DNA of 64,000 nt from Cymbidium sinense (lineage: Eukaryota > Streptophyta > Magnoliopsida > Asparagales > Orchidaceae), in contig CM038221.1 in NCBI GenBank assembly GCA_021442155.1, positions 80,492,494 through 80,556,493 on the forward strand. The letters are read 5' to 3'. The notes beneath the pieces are model-generated. The model ran no database searches, was not told where the DNA came from, and saw only the letters and a list, made by a program, of their open reading frames with translations. Positions 35,990 through 47,707 of this stretch are shown here, one piece after another. The stretch's first letter is position 1, and every line of letters begins with the position of its first letter. The position numbers and the translations under genes are program-made.

Positions 35990-38900
35990 TGTTGACCTAA
36001 TTTTTAGATGAGGTTAACATCATCCCTAGACTGGTAATTAGTACACCTAATCCTAGAATAAGAACCTCCTATTTAGGCACTCAAGACAATATACTAGCTG
36101 ACCTAGTGAATCCTTCCAAAGTTTGATCTAACTTAATGAAATTAGGTGGATTCAAACCATACTCAAATCTAAAAAAAGAATTCAATCAAACACATTCTAT
36201 TTTAAATTTAAAATCCAATTGTTCTTAGACTAAGGTAATTGGAGTAACCCAATTATCTTACTCAAGCTCAAAATCACTTAAACTCAAAGAAATTCAAATA
36301 CATAAAACTAAATTGACATCAATTATAATAAAAAGTATGAAGTTAATGCATGAATCAAAATGAACCTAAAACTAAATTAAGGTCAAAGATGTTCAACCAT
36401 TTGATAAAGAGTTGACTTATGTGGGTCCCACCAAGTCAAAGATTAACCCACCAAATTTTGACTAAATTAAATCGTTCTAAGGACTTAGAATTATAAAATG
36501 AACATGTAATAGGAATCAATTAATCTCAACCTAATAAGGTCTTACTTGGGGTAATTAGCTCACTTAATCAAAATAAACCCAAATGAACCTTATTAAAACT
36601 AAAATCCAAATTAAATTGAAATTAATCCAAATAAAATACTCAATATCATTTGGAAGTCATCATTAAACACAATCCAACCAATCATTTGGTTTAATTTGAC
36701 CTATTTGGTCATTTGACCCAAATGAGTTGGCTTAACCAATTTAGCCCAATTTGGGTCAAAATGGATGAAATTGAAATTAAATTAAAACCAAATGAAATCA
36801 CTCAAAATCATGCCACACATGTGATTAAACATGTTTGGAGCATTAACATACCTTAATTGATTCAGATTGGTCATTTGACTCAATTTAAATTAATTTAACC
36901 CATTATTTAACTCAAAATTGGTCAAATTATGATAAACCCAAATTAAACCTTGACATTGCATGGACCAATTGAATTCCAAATTATCTATGGACAATCAACA
37001 TTGATTAAAATTCAAATTAAACTCAATTAATCAAGAGAAACATAATTAAACATCTTTAATTAATTTGAATCTAAAATGGCATCACACTAAATTCAATTCC
37101 CAAATCTAACTCAAATGAACTTGAGTTTTACTCATGATTCATCTTGGTTTGACTTGGCCAACTAACCATCTGTCCAAATGGGTCCAAATGGGTGCTATAA
37201 TGGTGCCAAAAGATAAAAGATACCATGTAAGATGCCATTTGAGAAAAACCATATCCATGGGGAAGAAAAAACCAAAAAAATCCATGTATAGGATTCAAAA
37301 TCAATTTTCTTTCCTCCAAACCTAATCCACCTCCTTGCCTTAACTGATTTGAAATCTCTCTAATCAGCTAACCACCCTTTGGAGCTAGCCTCCAAGGGTG
37401 GAAATCAAAAAGGTAACCATTGTGTACTTCCCCTTCTTTGAAGAATTCCATGGATTCCATGGGATATAGCTCATGACCAAAGAAAAAAAATAGGGAGAAT
37501 TCCTCTCTTCAAGATATTCATCTCAATGCACTCACAAGGGGAGGAGAGATCAAAAATAACCCACTAGTTAGAGGTCTCACCACTGGTGGTTGGATTCTAA
37601 CCATCCCAAATTCCTTATGAATGTTTCTTAGCCATACATAAAGAAAAGTGATAAGAGGATTCTTCTAGCCAATCTGATCATCCAAACACATTTAGGAGAG
37701 AAGAAGAAGGTAACTCGAGCTATTACCTGAGCCTCTTACCATCGGTAAGCTAGAAACCATGAATATTGATAGCTAAGCTCTCAATCAAACTTGAAAAGGA
37801 GGAAAATGGCCTACTCAATCTCGATTGAAGCTTCTTATATGTTCTTTGGATAGAGGTGACCTAAAATGAACATTCAACAGAATTCATCATTGCTGGTGAG
37901 CTAGATTTTAATCAATTCTGATGGCAAGCTGTAAAGGTTTGGTCTCCATGGTGATCCACAAGGAGGCAAGACATGAAACTTCTCCTAGAGGCTCACCATA
38001 TCCCCACAAAGCTTTTTGAATCATCCCCATTGGCAAGAATTGATGTTGGTGAGGAATGCCTCAAAATTAACCCCTTTGTTATTTCAATTTTGTTCTTTGT
38101 GAAGTCAACATGATCTCTAACGAGATCAAGCCATCTAGATGGGTTACAAATTGATACTTGATCGATTTGCAACCAAAATCATAAGAAATGTTTTTGTAGA
38201 TCACTTAAAATCAACCCTTAATTATAGACAATTCTTGATTATCCAATGATTATAAGAGCATAAAATCTCCAACGTCTGAGATCTAGTTGAACCGTTTGAT
38301 TTAAGCCCTTAAAGAAAGCAGGATTTAATCAGGATTGTCCAATCTATGATTAGACAATCCAGATTGATCCCATGTGTCTAACTTAATAACACGGGATCCA
38401 CGTTTATCCCATGTTGACACACCACATGCAACTTCATGTAAAGTGGTGCCACATGGTTCTGACCATTTAAAATAAAAAAAATGATTTTTTTTTTAGAATT
38501 TAAAAATTGCAAAAAAATACTAAGAACTTCAAAAATTCATATAAAATAAAATAATTAACCACAAAATGCTAATAAGGGCTTTATGGATTCATCTAAATGA
38601 GGAGAATCTATTAAATCTAAAATCCCAAATTTTCTTTGGGTTTAGCTTAATTTTGGTTTAAATGAAAATAATCAAACTCAAATTAAACCCAATTAATTTG
38701 AAGTTGTGAAGAATTGAAATTAATGTTAAGATGCACCTTAGATAATTTTATCAAGATTTATTGTCAAGTAAATTTTACAATACAAAATGTTTAAGTCTTA
38801 GGCCTTAATTTAATAAAATAAATTAATATTAAAATAGACAAATATTGGAAAATTATAAAGTTAACTTCAATCATCATAATAAACCTTAATAAACCAAAAC

Positions 38901-39201
38901 ACATCATTAAAACTCTCTAGAATATAATAAACCCGAAAATGAACTAAGTTGTTAATTAATTGAATTAATTAATTCATTAATTAATCTGAACTTCAAAAAA
39001 TCATAACAAATCAATCAAAACTCCCAAAATATAAATAATTTCTCAGTTCATCTTCCACAAGAAAATTTATGAAAATTAAAACCCTTAATTAATTCATTTT
39101 AATTTAGGTTTTATTGAAATAATTAAAACTTTATTAATCATAAATTACACATTTTATTAAGATGAAACTTTAGAGAACTTAAATTGGCAAGGAACCCCAC
39201 A
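35990..39201 (+). repeat. Long repeat module Y, copy R, cut by the LINE
   Basis: Starts TGTTGACC with the hairpin at 35,991-36,018 and aligns with copy Q throughout: 'gtgggtcccaccaagtcaaag' near 36,430, 'ccctttggagctagcctcc' near 37,375, 'gagatcaagccatctagatg' near 38,120, 'gaggagaatctatt' near 38,605 and 'aaattggcaaggaacccca' near 39,182. The match to copy Q (about 28,780-28,800) stops at about 39,201, where LINE-like sequence begins. Near 38,000-38,480 a non-AT-rich section carries short direct blocks (gggatccacg, catgt). Open frames at 37,128-37,325 on both strands are mutual shadows with no motif. Confidence 0.62.
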
Positions 39202-42071
39202 TGTAGATGCAAATATGAGCATCCAAACTTCAGCAGAAGGGTTACATCACAAGAGCTACTACCAAACCAAAAGGGTGAGATCATCCATCATACCCAACAA
39301 ACTGTGAGATATGACCGGTTGTTGAAAGTCTTGTGAGCTTTAATACCTGCAAACCTAAACAAAACCATAACTAATATAGAGAGGAAATTGCAAAGAGCTG
39401 AAGGATAAGGTGTCCCATTCAAGAAAAGTATCATCAATATAGTCATATCCAAGAAGAAAAAAAAAACCCAGCATAAAATCCCTCCACAAGAAAAGGAGGC
39501 AACTGCTGAAATCCACCTAATCAAGTCAATGAGCCTATAATTAACACCATCCCAAACATATATATATATATGAATCTTTAGCCGAGACAACCCCTTATTA
39601 ATATGTCATTTAAGCAATTGTAAAGGAAGGCATAGAAAGGAAATAGAACCTAAAATAGCTCAAGAAAGACATTGAGCTATAGCTCTAGTAAACTTCGGGG
39701 CATGAATCAGATAAGCCAAATCAATAAACAACCAAGAGAGCAAAAAGGAAAATAGTCGGAAAAAGATGAATCTGTTACACAAAACCAAGATAGGGATAGA
39801 GACAACAATAGATAGTATAGATCACAACAATCAGGAGATGAACAGCAGCCCAGACATAAACAACATGGGCATTCAGAAAGCCAATCCCAACAGCAAAACA
39901 GTTAGTGCAACATTTGAACCCACCAAAAGAAAAATCAAAAGTGGATTCAAATGAGTATCAACATTAGTATCTAGAAAGAGCAAGACAGCAGCTAACCAAG
40001 GCCAAAACCGACCAAAGGCGAAAGTTAAGACAAGATCCAAGACAAGAAGGGACAGCAAATTTGCCATAAAACCTCTCAATCATAATAGACATTGCAATAG
40101 TTAATAAACCAAATAGATAGAGCATAAAAACAGGTATCTAGAAGGCGACAAAGCAATCACCAAAACATCGAACAACAATGTCGAATCACGAACATAGAGG
40201 TCCTATAGCCAACAAAGATGGAGCCAACATAGAAGTCTGAAAAGAAAACAAGATAACAAGACAAGAAACAACCAAGACAACAAAACTAGCTAAGCCATAA
40301 AGCCACCCATCCAGATAAGCAATTACAAGAGATCTGAGGTTTAACTAAAAAAGGATGGAGAAAAATAGCGATATAGTAGACCAAAGGATTAGATGATATG
40401 CATATAGTAAAGCAATAAGGGGTACAAAGCAAATTCCACCAAGCAATCAACAACTTCAATAGAGACTTGAACAAAAACCAAAACCCGAGGCGACATGAGG
40501 ATTAATCAGTTCAACCAACAACCAAGGCAGTTAATGCCAACAAGCTGATCAAGAGTCCACCCAAAAGCATATGTAAAGATCTAAATAGTCAGATGTAAAA
40601 TCACAGGGATCTGCACAATGTTGATAGAACCAAGTGGGATAAAATAGAAGCAGGAGAAGATAGCAGTAGCCCAATTGTTAACAGCAAAAATAGTCAGAAA
40701 AGCAAAAAATAGGGAACAGATAGTAACCACAAAGACTAGAAGCTGGACAAGGGATCCTAAAATCTAAAAGCCAACAATGGTATCAAAAGGGTTCAAAGGA
40801 TAATAAACAGAAAGAACCTTCGATAAAGGCGATCAAGCTTAAACCCACAACCACAGTAAAGGCTAACAGAGAAACCCTTAAGGAAAACCAAACCTGCAAG
40901 GAAAATCGATCCCATAATAAAGGAGAAGAATTCTAACTATGGCTAACAAAACCAAGATGAAAAGAGCAACAACATGTATGATCAAAAATAGTGGTGATAA
41001 TAACAAACATAGAAAATCAAGAATCAAAAAACATCCATAAGTCACAAAGATAACATTCTAAAAGCGGTCCCAAAACCAATGACTAGTAATAAAAAAATAA
41101 CAAGACCTTTCCGGATCGAGAGAATCATAGCATCAAGGCGAGAATGAGAGGGAAAACAAAGTAAAACCAAAAGATAGGCAAACATGAAAATCCATTCTGC
41201 AGGGAACAGAAAGCGACAAAAACAAATTCTCTTGAGAGCGGTAAAGAGAACCAACAATCTCAAAGACATCTCCGCACAAAAGAATCTGTGAACAAAATAG
41301 CGAATCAATCAAGAAACTCCATCTAGTTCAAAAATAAGCAGTCTGAGAAAGAAATAATAGAATGCGAGATTCCATTCAGCAAAAAAAGAGGCATAGGAAG
41401 ATAACCAAGTAATATCAAAGTTCTATAATAATAGTGCGGAAGGAGTAAGGAGATCAGCACTGTAATAAAACGCAAAAACAACCTGGAAGAAAAGAAGAAA
41501 GCCTCCCACAAAGATCCCACCAAAGGAACCTTTTGAATCAAAAATGGTTTCCAGAGCAAGCTATATGGGTCCTCTAGTAAAGACAACAAGAAGATAAATA
41601 TCATCAAAATAAATATTCAACAATAGTGAACACTAATACCTGCATAGAAACAACATAGGTAACTAAGATGCTCCAAGTAGTAATATCTTTGAGGAAACAG
41701 TGAGTTACAATTAATGGTGGTAAACCCATCAATATAAAGTATCTCCATCCGAAAGCCCCTAGGATTAGGATTGAAGGCGACATTGATATTAAAATCCCAA
41801 ATAAGAGTGGTGTTATAAAACCAATAGTACCTGGCACAAAGCTCAACAAAATTCCAATGCAGGGTATTAGTATGCGCATGACAACTTTATCGAAATGCCA
41901 AAGTAAAGACTCTAAATAGAAGCTATTAAAATACCAAATCATGGCACAAAGATCAAGACTAGTAATATCCATATGAGGCATCCACAAAGGACACAAAAAG
42001 GAAAAGAAATCCATAAAATAAAGAGGCATACAGTTAAAAGATGAATGGACAGTATACATCAAAAGGGTAGA
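39202..42071 (-). other. LINE 3' untranslated region (about 2.9 kb)
   Basis: Downstream of the ORF2 stop at 42,072-42,074 the coding strand becomes T/G/C-rich ('cttggttgtttcttgtcttg' style) with many short open frames rich in Phe, Leu and Ile (for example 41,604-42,062 and 41,042-41,308 minus). They look membrane-protein-like only because of this composition. No conserved domain was seen. Composition differs from the AT-rich flanks and stops sharply at 39,201. The length is large for a LINE 3' UTR, so a second inserted sequence is possible. Confidence 0.5.
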
Positions 42072-45000
42072 TTAAGTTCTGAGATAAGGAAACCCAAAAT
42101 TGTCCAAATTAACTAGCCCACACAAGTGTTTGGGTAAGGTGTGTTGATCAAAGAAGATGATACCATCAAATCCCAGATTGGCGTGAGCATTTTCTTCACG
42201 CATGACATGAGTGATGTTAAAATTTAGTTAGGAAAAGAAGAGCTCTAGTTTGCTTGAGGAGGTAGTACAATTAGTCTACTCATTTTGGTGGAAGTCAAAA
42301 GATCAATCAACAAAAGAGCATCCACCTCAATCCAAATATTGAGCCAGCCATTTTGAAGGAAAATATCAAGAGCTTTGTAGATTGCAACAAGCTCAGTAAA
42401 TGGGACAGTGCAAGAAATAAGGGGATAAGCAAAAGCACATAGTACTATACCCTTAGAGTTCATGCCACCACAACGAGCCATTATGAGAGATAGAGCCATC
42501 GGTATTAATTTTAATAATATGATCAAGAGGTTTTCCAATAAACAATCTTGTCATTTAAAGTAAGGTTCGGCGGTTAAAGCCGGTTTATTGGCCATAAGTT
42601 TACCTTTGAATTATCTGTAATGAATGAGATTGGCTTTAAACAAGTCAAGAATTTTGTTTTTAGTTCTAGCAATAATCCTCACGTGGTTCATAGGGACCCC
42701 ATGATGTTTTGCATCATTTGATCCATCCATATGAACCAGATAAGAGTGATAGCAGTGATGACTTTAATGTGCCCTTTAGTAGTATTGTCAAAATAGACTT
42801 CAAGAAGTTGATATAAAGTAAGACAGCCATTGAAATTGACAGTGTTAAAATGATCATTATACCAAATCCAAAGCTTAGAAGCAATGGCCCCATTAACAAA
42901 AACATGATTAACATTCTCAATATGGAAATAACATTGACATTTAGGGTAAATAAAACCCTTTACCCCAACAAGGAATCAACGGGATAAAATTTTTTAGAAT
43001 AAGCCAAGTAAGAATAGAATAAGTAGGGATATTGTTATTCCAAAGTTTGGAGAACACATAGGAAGAATCATGAGTATCTTTTAATGGAGCCACACATTTT
43101 TTGAGGTTGAAATCACCATTATGTGAGAGCTTAAAGAGAATCGTCTTGATTGTTTGGAGTGATAGGAATAGTAAAATATTCAAGAAAGTAAAGGGATAAA
43201 ATTAGCAAGCTTACTATTGTTCCACTTGTTGTTATGCGAAAAGTTTACTCTAATAGTGGTAGTGGAATGGGTGGAGAGTAAGTCATCAATGGATCCACAT
43301 CCACTCAGTTATCTTGCCAAAAGAAAGAAGTGCGAGTTAATGCCCCAAAAATTAAGGATTTGCATCCCATTTGAGAACAAAGTCTTTTCCACATAGGAGA
43401 ATCACCCAGTTTAAAGGGACAAATGAGGGGGTGCTTACCCTGGCAATATTTAGTCATGAAATTAGCCCAAAGACTATGATTACTCTAAAATTCCACCGAG
43501 TTTATAGAAAAGGCATTGATAGCTTTTATGGATTTATAACCAAGACCACCATCGTCAAAAGTACCACAACTTTTAAACCAAGAGGTCCAACGCATTCTTT
43601 TAGAGAAGGTATTGGAGCCCCAGAAAAATTTGTTTAGGAGATGCTCAATTTTGTTGATGCTAGAAATGGTCAGCACAATGGTTTGGATGAGATATAAAGG
43701 CATGAAATTAAAAGTGCTCTTAATCAAGGTTAGCCTACCCAGAGAGAGTAAATGAAATTCCCAAACCAAAATTAGATATTTTTTTGAATAAGATCATTAA
43801 AAGATGGGATCTTTTCGGCCTTTAAAGAGATAATTAATGGGAAGTTGTTTTTGCTTAAAATTAGTAATTCTAGAGATTTGATTTAGTCTATTGTTAGAAT
43901 CTTAGCTGAGGGGATAAAACAACATTTTCTTTCATTGATAAAGAGACCACTAACTTTGCCAAAATCATTTAAGAGATTCTTAATAATTTTAACATGTTGA
44001 AGAGAGGCATTACAGAAGATTATAAAATCATCAACAAAGCTAAGATGAGAAACAGGGAAACCACCATGAGTTTTAAAAAACATGTTAGGAGTTTTAGTGA
44101 AAAGATCATTGAGTCTCCTTGAAAGATATTCTACAACAATGATAAAAAGAGAAGGAGAAAGCGGGTCACCTTGTCGCAAACCATGGCTTGAAGTAAAGAA
44201 ACCAAGGGACTCACCATTCATGATAATAGAAAACCAGACGTTATTGATACAACTTTTTATAAGCCAGATAAAATTATCAGAGAAACCAAATAAATGTAAG
44301 ATTTGAAAAAAGAAATCCCATGAGAGGTTGTCAAAGGATTTAGAGATGTCCAGTTTGAAGAGGATATTACCTCCTCTGGAAGAAACATCAATGTCATGAA
44401 CCAACTCTTGAGTGAGAAGAATATTATCGAGATATGGCTCTATTTTTAATGAAGGTTTGGTTAGGGAGATGATTTTAGGAAGAGGGCTAATCTATTATTA
44501 ATTAATTTAGCAATGAGTTTTTGGAAAAAAAGTGCAAAGACTAATAGGTCTAAAATTGCCACAAGATTCAGGGTTGTTGGTTTTGGGATAAGGACAATAG
44601 AAGTACTTAAAAAATATTTGGGAATAGAGCTGCCATCAAAGAAATCAATAACAACATCAACAAGATCAGATTTAATAAAAGGCCAACAATGCTGAAAAAA
44701 TGAGTCATAAAACCATCAAGGCCAGCAATAGAATCAGTGTTCATGCTATTGAGAGTACTACTAATCTCTGCTTCCGAGGGATGCATAGTGAGCAAATAGT
44801 TATCCTCATTGCTAATCATAGAAGAGATTAGATGGGTGTTGGAGGGCGTATCTAGCGAAGGATTAGAATTTAATAAATTTTGAAAGTGATGTATGGCAGA
44901 TTCCTTAATTTCATTATTATTAGTTATCCAGCCATCATTAGAGTTCTTAATTTTCTTAATAATAAAGCTTTCCATTTATTGCAAATAGCATGGAAATACC

Positions 45001-45987
45001 TAGTGTTTCTGTTGCCATCGATATGTTTGCTAGCGCTTTTGGCTAATAGGTTTCCTCCATATTTTGGTAATTCAAGTATCTTTGGCAATGCTCAACTCAT
45101 CAAACTTCTTTGGGATCGTTAAGACCTCTTCAAGAGAACAACCACTTGTTCCATAGCTTTAAGATTGGTAAAAATATTTTTAAAAATATGCTTGTTCCAC
45201 CAATTGAGGTTTTGTTTAAGCCTCTTGAGCTTAAGCCAAAGCCAAATCATGCCTTTAATGGAATTATCCGGGTGAACAGGAGCCATCCAATTAGTGAAAA
45301 CAACATTAGTGAAATCACCATGTTGGGTCCACATATTTTGGAATCTAAAAGGTGAGGGAGTAGAAGGGTTAAGGGGAGTTTTGATAGAGATCAAAAGAGG
45401 AGCATGATCAGACAAAGTTGCTCAAATGCTCAGTAAGAGAGGCCATTGATTGATCCAAAGAGAATTAAAGAGGGTCCTATCAAGACCGCCAAAGTCTAGA
45501 GTTATGCCATGTAATCGGACCACGAAAAACTAATGTGTCAATTGCAATCTAGGATCATATTAGAGAAGTCTTCCATGGAATGGAGGTTAGGAGAACATCC
45601 TCCCCTCCTTTCAGAAGAATGATAGTGTTGAAATCACCCCAACCCGGGAAGGTTAGCGAGGAGGCGAAGGTTCTTAAGTGATTCCAAAGGATGTTCTCTA
45701 TTACAAGAAGCATAGATAAAGGAACCAAAACTCGAGAGATTTTGACATTAACCAATTGATCAAGATCATTAATGATGGAAATGGTGATGGAATTATTCCA
45801 AAAACACCAAATTTTATTATTAAGATTGAAGAGGAAATTTTGAAATCCAAGCTATCTAGCAACATGGGCAATCTTGGAAGAGTTAATGAAAGGCTCAATA
45901 ATAATAATTAATTTGATGTTATGAGTGCGAGAGGCTCTAACAGTTGATAGGGAGAATAAGGATATTCCAAATAAGAAAATTAATCAT
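42072..45987 (-). pseudogene. LINE ORF2 remnant: endonuclease, RT, zf-RVT, RNase H
   Basis: The chosen start is the ATG at 45,987, reading MINFLIWNI, the usual beginning of the APE-type endonuclease. Landmarks downstream: WGDFN (about 45,640), SDHAPLL (45,415), PFRFQNMW, then RT with IAGLDGF (44,720), NFRPISLC, FKLDISKSFDNLSWDF (44,350), GLRQGDPLSPSLF (44,170), the catalytic loop FVDD (codons at 44,028-44,033) and GLFINERKCCF. Next come GRLTLIKSTFNFMPLYL and FFWGS (43,740-43,620), a zf-RVT region with the W..N.IPT block (about 43,040), RNase H with NTDGS, FTELVAIYKALDIF and IEVDAL (42,500-42,310), and a C-terminus HVMREEN..LGFDG ending at TAA 42,072. ORF2 nicks target DNA and copies the RNA there. 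Catalytic motifs survive, but frames change many times. Confidence 0.88.
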
Positions 45988-46009
45988 AATAAAAATCCAA
46001 AAGAAAAAA

Positions 46010-47390
46010 AAAAAAGGAAATGGAAAAAGGAAGAGGAGGACAAAATTATTTGTGAGGTGTGTTAGAAGAACGTGTGGTTCTAGTGAAGTTATTATTAGTC
46101 ATTTTGTCTTTAGAAGATTTTTTTTAATAAAGGGTCTATCAGTATCCAAAGTATCTCCATTAGAAAGGGATTGGTTTTTGTTATCCAGAATAGCAATATC
46201 GCTTAATGTTTTAGTAGTGGTGATTTCTCCTTCTTGATTCGAGTTAGAATGAGAAATTTGGATTGCACGAGTATCACTCTCTATAGAAAGAAGGGGAGGT
46301 TCTTGCACCATTAATAGTATAAATATCATTTTCATTGCCATGATGCATATTGATTTTGATCGACACCAAAGGATCAAGATTATTTTGATCCAATATAAGA
46401 TTTCCATTCAAATGTCATTAAGATTCAAATGAAGCAAAGGATTGTCATGAAGCCAAATTATTACAAGTAGAAGTAGTGCTAGGTTATCATTAGTTTACAC
46501 CTCAATAGTAGTATTTATACCAAATATTTTCCATTAGAAAAATAAGTAGGTAATAAAGGGGTAGGTGTAGGAGGATGAATTCCATTATGAGTAGCTTTAG
46601 GCACATAAGATAACTTATTGGTTTTCCCAGTTCCAAGAGAGGTATTAGTATCCTGTGATATATTCTTTTTAAGGTTAGTGTGTAGCACAAAGCATTCAAA
46701 ATGATCATGACCATGGACCTTACAGTGAGTGCAAAAGATAGGGAAATTTTTAAATTCTACTTTCTAGTTATATCCGAATTTTTTCGAACCAATCCAAACT
46801 TCTCTGGGGTATTTTTTCGTAATATCAATCTCAACCAAGATGCGTACAACAGATGGCCGAGATCTAGTGGCAGTGGCTTGATTAATTTGAAGGGGTCTAC
46901 CAAATAGAGCCCAAACCGCAAACAAAACTTGGTGAGTAACATAGTGAATTCTCATGTTAGGAAAAGCAAGCCATAAAGGAATAATAGGGGATTCCTTTTG
47001 ACATCAAAAAGGAGTGACCATTTCAAGAGCCGCATTTGACAATTATACACAAAATAGGAGCGACGAGCAAAGACTTGAGAATAATCTAAATCATTCGATA
47101 ACTGAATGAGGACATGTTGAGGATCAATCAACCCAATAGTGAAGACTCCCGAAAGCTTTAAACTATGGAAGAAAGATTGGATATTATCTAGAGTAGGGCA
47201 CCATAAAGAGAATTTACCAACCAAAGAGAACTCAAAAGGCTTAGCTAATTTCTCCACATCCTGGTCAGAACACATGATAGCCGGCAATCCATGAAAAGAG
47301 GTTGAAATTAAGTTAATCGAGGCATTAGAAAGGGATCTTACCAGAGCTTCCTTAAAAGACTTGATAGCAGCACATTAATGATGAAATCAT
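46010..47390 (-). pseudogene. LINE ORF1 remnant: DUF4283 domain and CCHC zinc knuckle
   Basis: The minus strand from about 47,390 reads IKSFKEALV, FHGLPAIMCSDQDVEKLAKP, FSLVGKFSLWCPTLDNIQSF, GLIDPQHVLIQLSNDLDYSQ, RRSYFVYNCQMRLLKW, the DUF4283 RNA-binding-like region of plant LINE ORF1. After a frameshift near 46,960 follow FGRPLQINQATA and VEIDITKKYPREVW, and then a CX2CX4HX4C knuckle (CTHCKVHGHDHFEC, 46,692-46,733). The C-terminal part to about 46,100 is low-complexity Ser/Thr/Asn-rich. ORF1 binds the element RNA. No trustworthy start codon was found. Stops and frameshifts, including one between the domain and the knuckle, make it non-functional. Confidence 0.85.
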
Positions 47391-47634
47391 CCAAAGTACC
47401 TATAGGATCGAGAGGGCAAAGTCTGCATCCGGGGTGTGACGATTTCCACGAAGAGCAATAATTGAATGATCCAGTGAGAGTCACATAAGCAACCAAGCTG
47501 AGAGAGGAGGCGCAACCAAGCAATAAAATAGCGATCACGATTGGAGGAGCCCAGAATGCGGCCAAACCACAGAAAAATGCACGGGAACACAAAATCGCCA
47601 GAGAAGAGGCCTTGAATGAGTGGTTTTGGGTTTT
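47391..47634 (-). other. LINE 5' leader
   Basis: Upstream of ORF1, less AT-rich. Two overlapping open frames (47,338-47,592 and 47,387-47,590 minus) have no domain. This is probably the 5' UTR and internal promoter region of the LINE. Confidence 0.45.
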
Positions 47635-47707
47635 GGGTTTATGGTAGGGTTTAGGATTCTAGGTTTAGGCTTTAGGATTTAGGGTTTAGGGTTAGTTTTA
47701 GGGTTTA
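47635..47707. repeat. Degenerate telomere-like (TTTAGGG) tract at LINE 5' edge
   Basis: Repeated 'gggttttgggttt', 'agggtttagg', 'ttagggtttaggg' and 'agggtttaaacc' blocks, an imperfect TTTAGGG array of about 70 bp. It sits exactly between LINE leader sequence and the start of the similarity to 15,355 (module X copy B). On the LINE coding strand it reads AAACCCTAAACCC-like, which also resembles plant telo-box leader motifs. Confidence 0.75.

Larger units (their letters stand above)
39202..47707 (-). mobile_element. Decayed non-LTR retrotransposon (LINE, plant L1-like), 8.5 kb
   Basis: The minus strand carries an ORF1-like protein (DUF4283 region and CCHC knuckle) followed by an ORF2-like protein (APE endonuclease, RT, zf-RVT, RNase H), the arrangement of plant L1-clade LINEs. 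A long pyrimidine-rich 3' region follows on the coding strand. The limits are inferred from where flanking repeat similarity stops: copy R ends near 39,201 and module X copy C begins near 47,708. I saw no poly-A or simple 3' tail at the low-coordinate end and no target duplication, so the 3' end may be truncated or rearranged. Numerous frameshifts and stops mean it is immobile. Confidence 0.85.

Noticed and set aside
37128..37325. Pair of overlapping 63-codon frames on opposite strands
   Set aside because: Mutual shadows within module Y copy R; other copies do not keep them open.
41042..42062. Hydrophobic small proteins at 41,042-41,308, 41,323-41,607 and 41,604-42,062 (minus)
   Set aside because: They lie in the pyrimidine-rich LINE 3' region; the Phe/Leu/Ile content follows from base composition and no conserved motif or start context is present.
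43371..46237. Plus-strand frames across the LINE (43,371-43,637, 44,082-44,306, 44,880-45,355, 45,944-46,237)
   Set aside because: They are antisense shadows of the minus-strand RT, endonuclease and ORF1.
39202..47707. LINE inserted into one continuous copy of the long repeat
   Set aside because: The left and right flanks match different modules in opposite sense, so they are not the two halves of one sequence.
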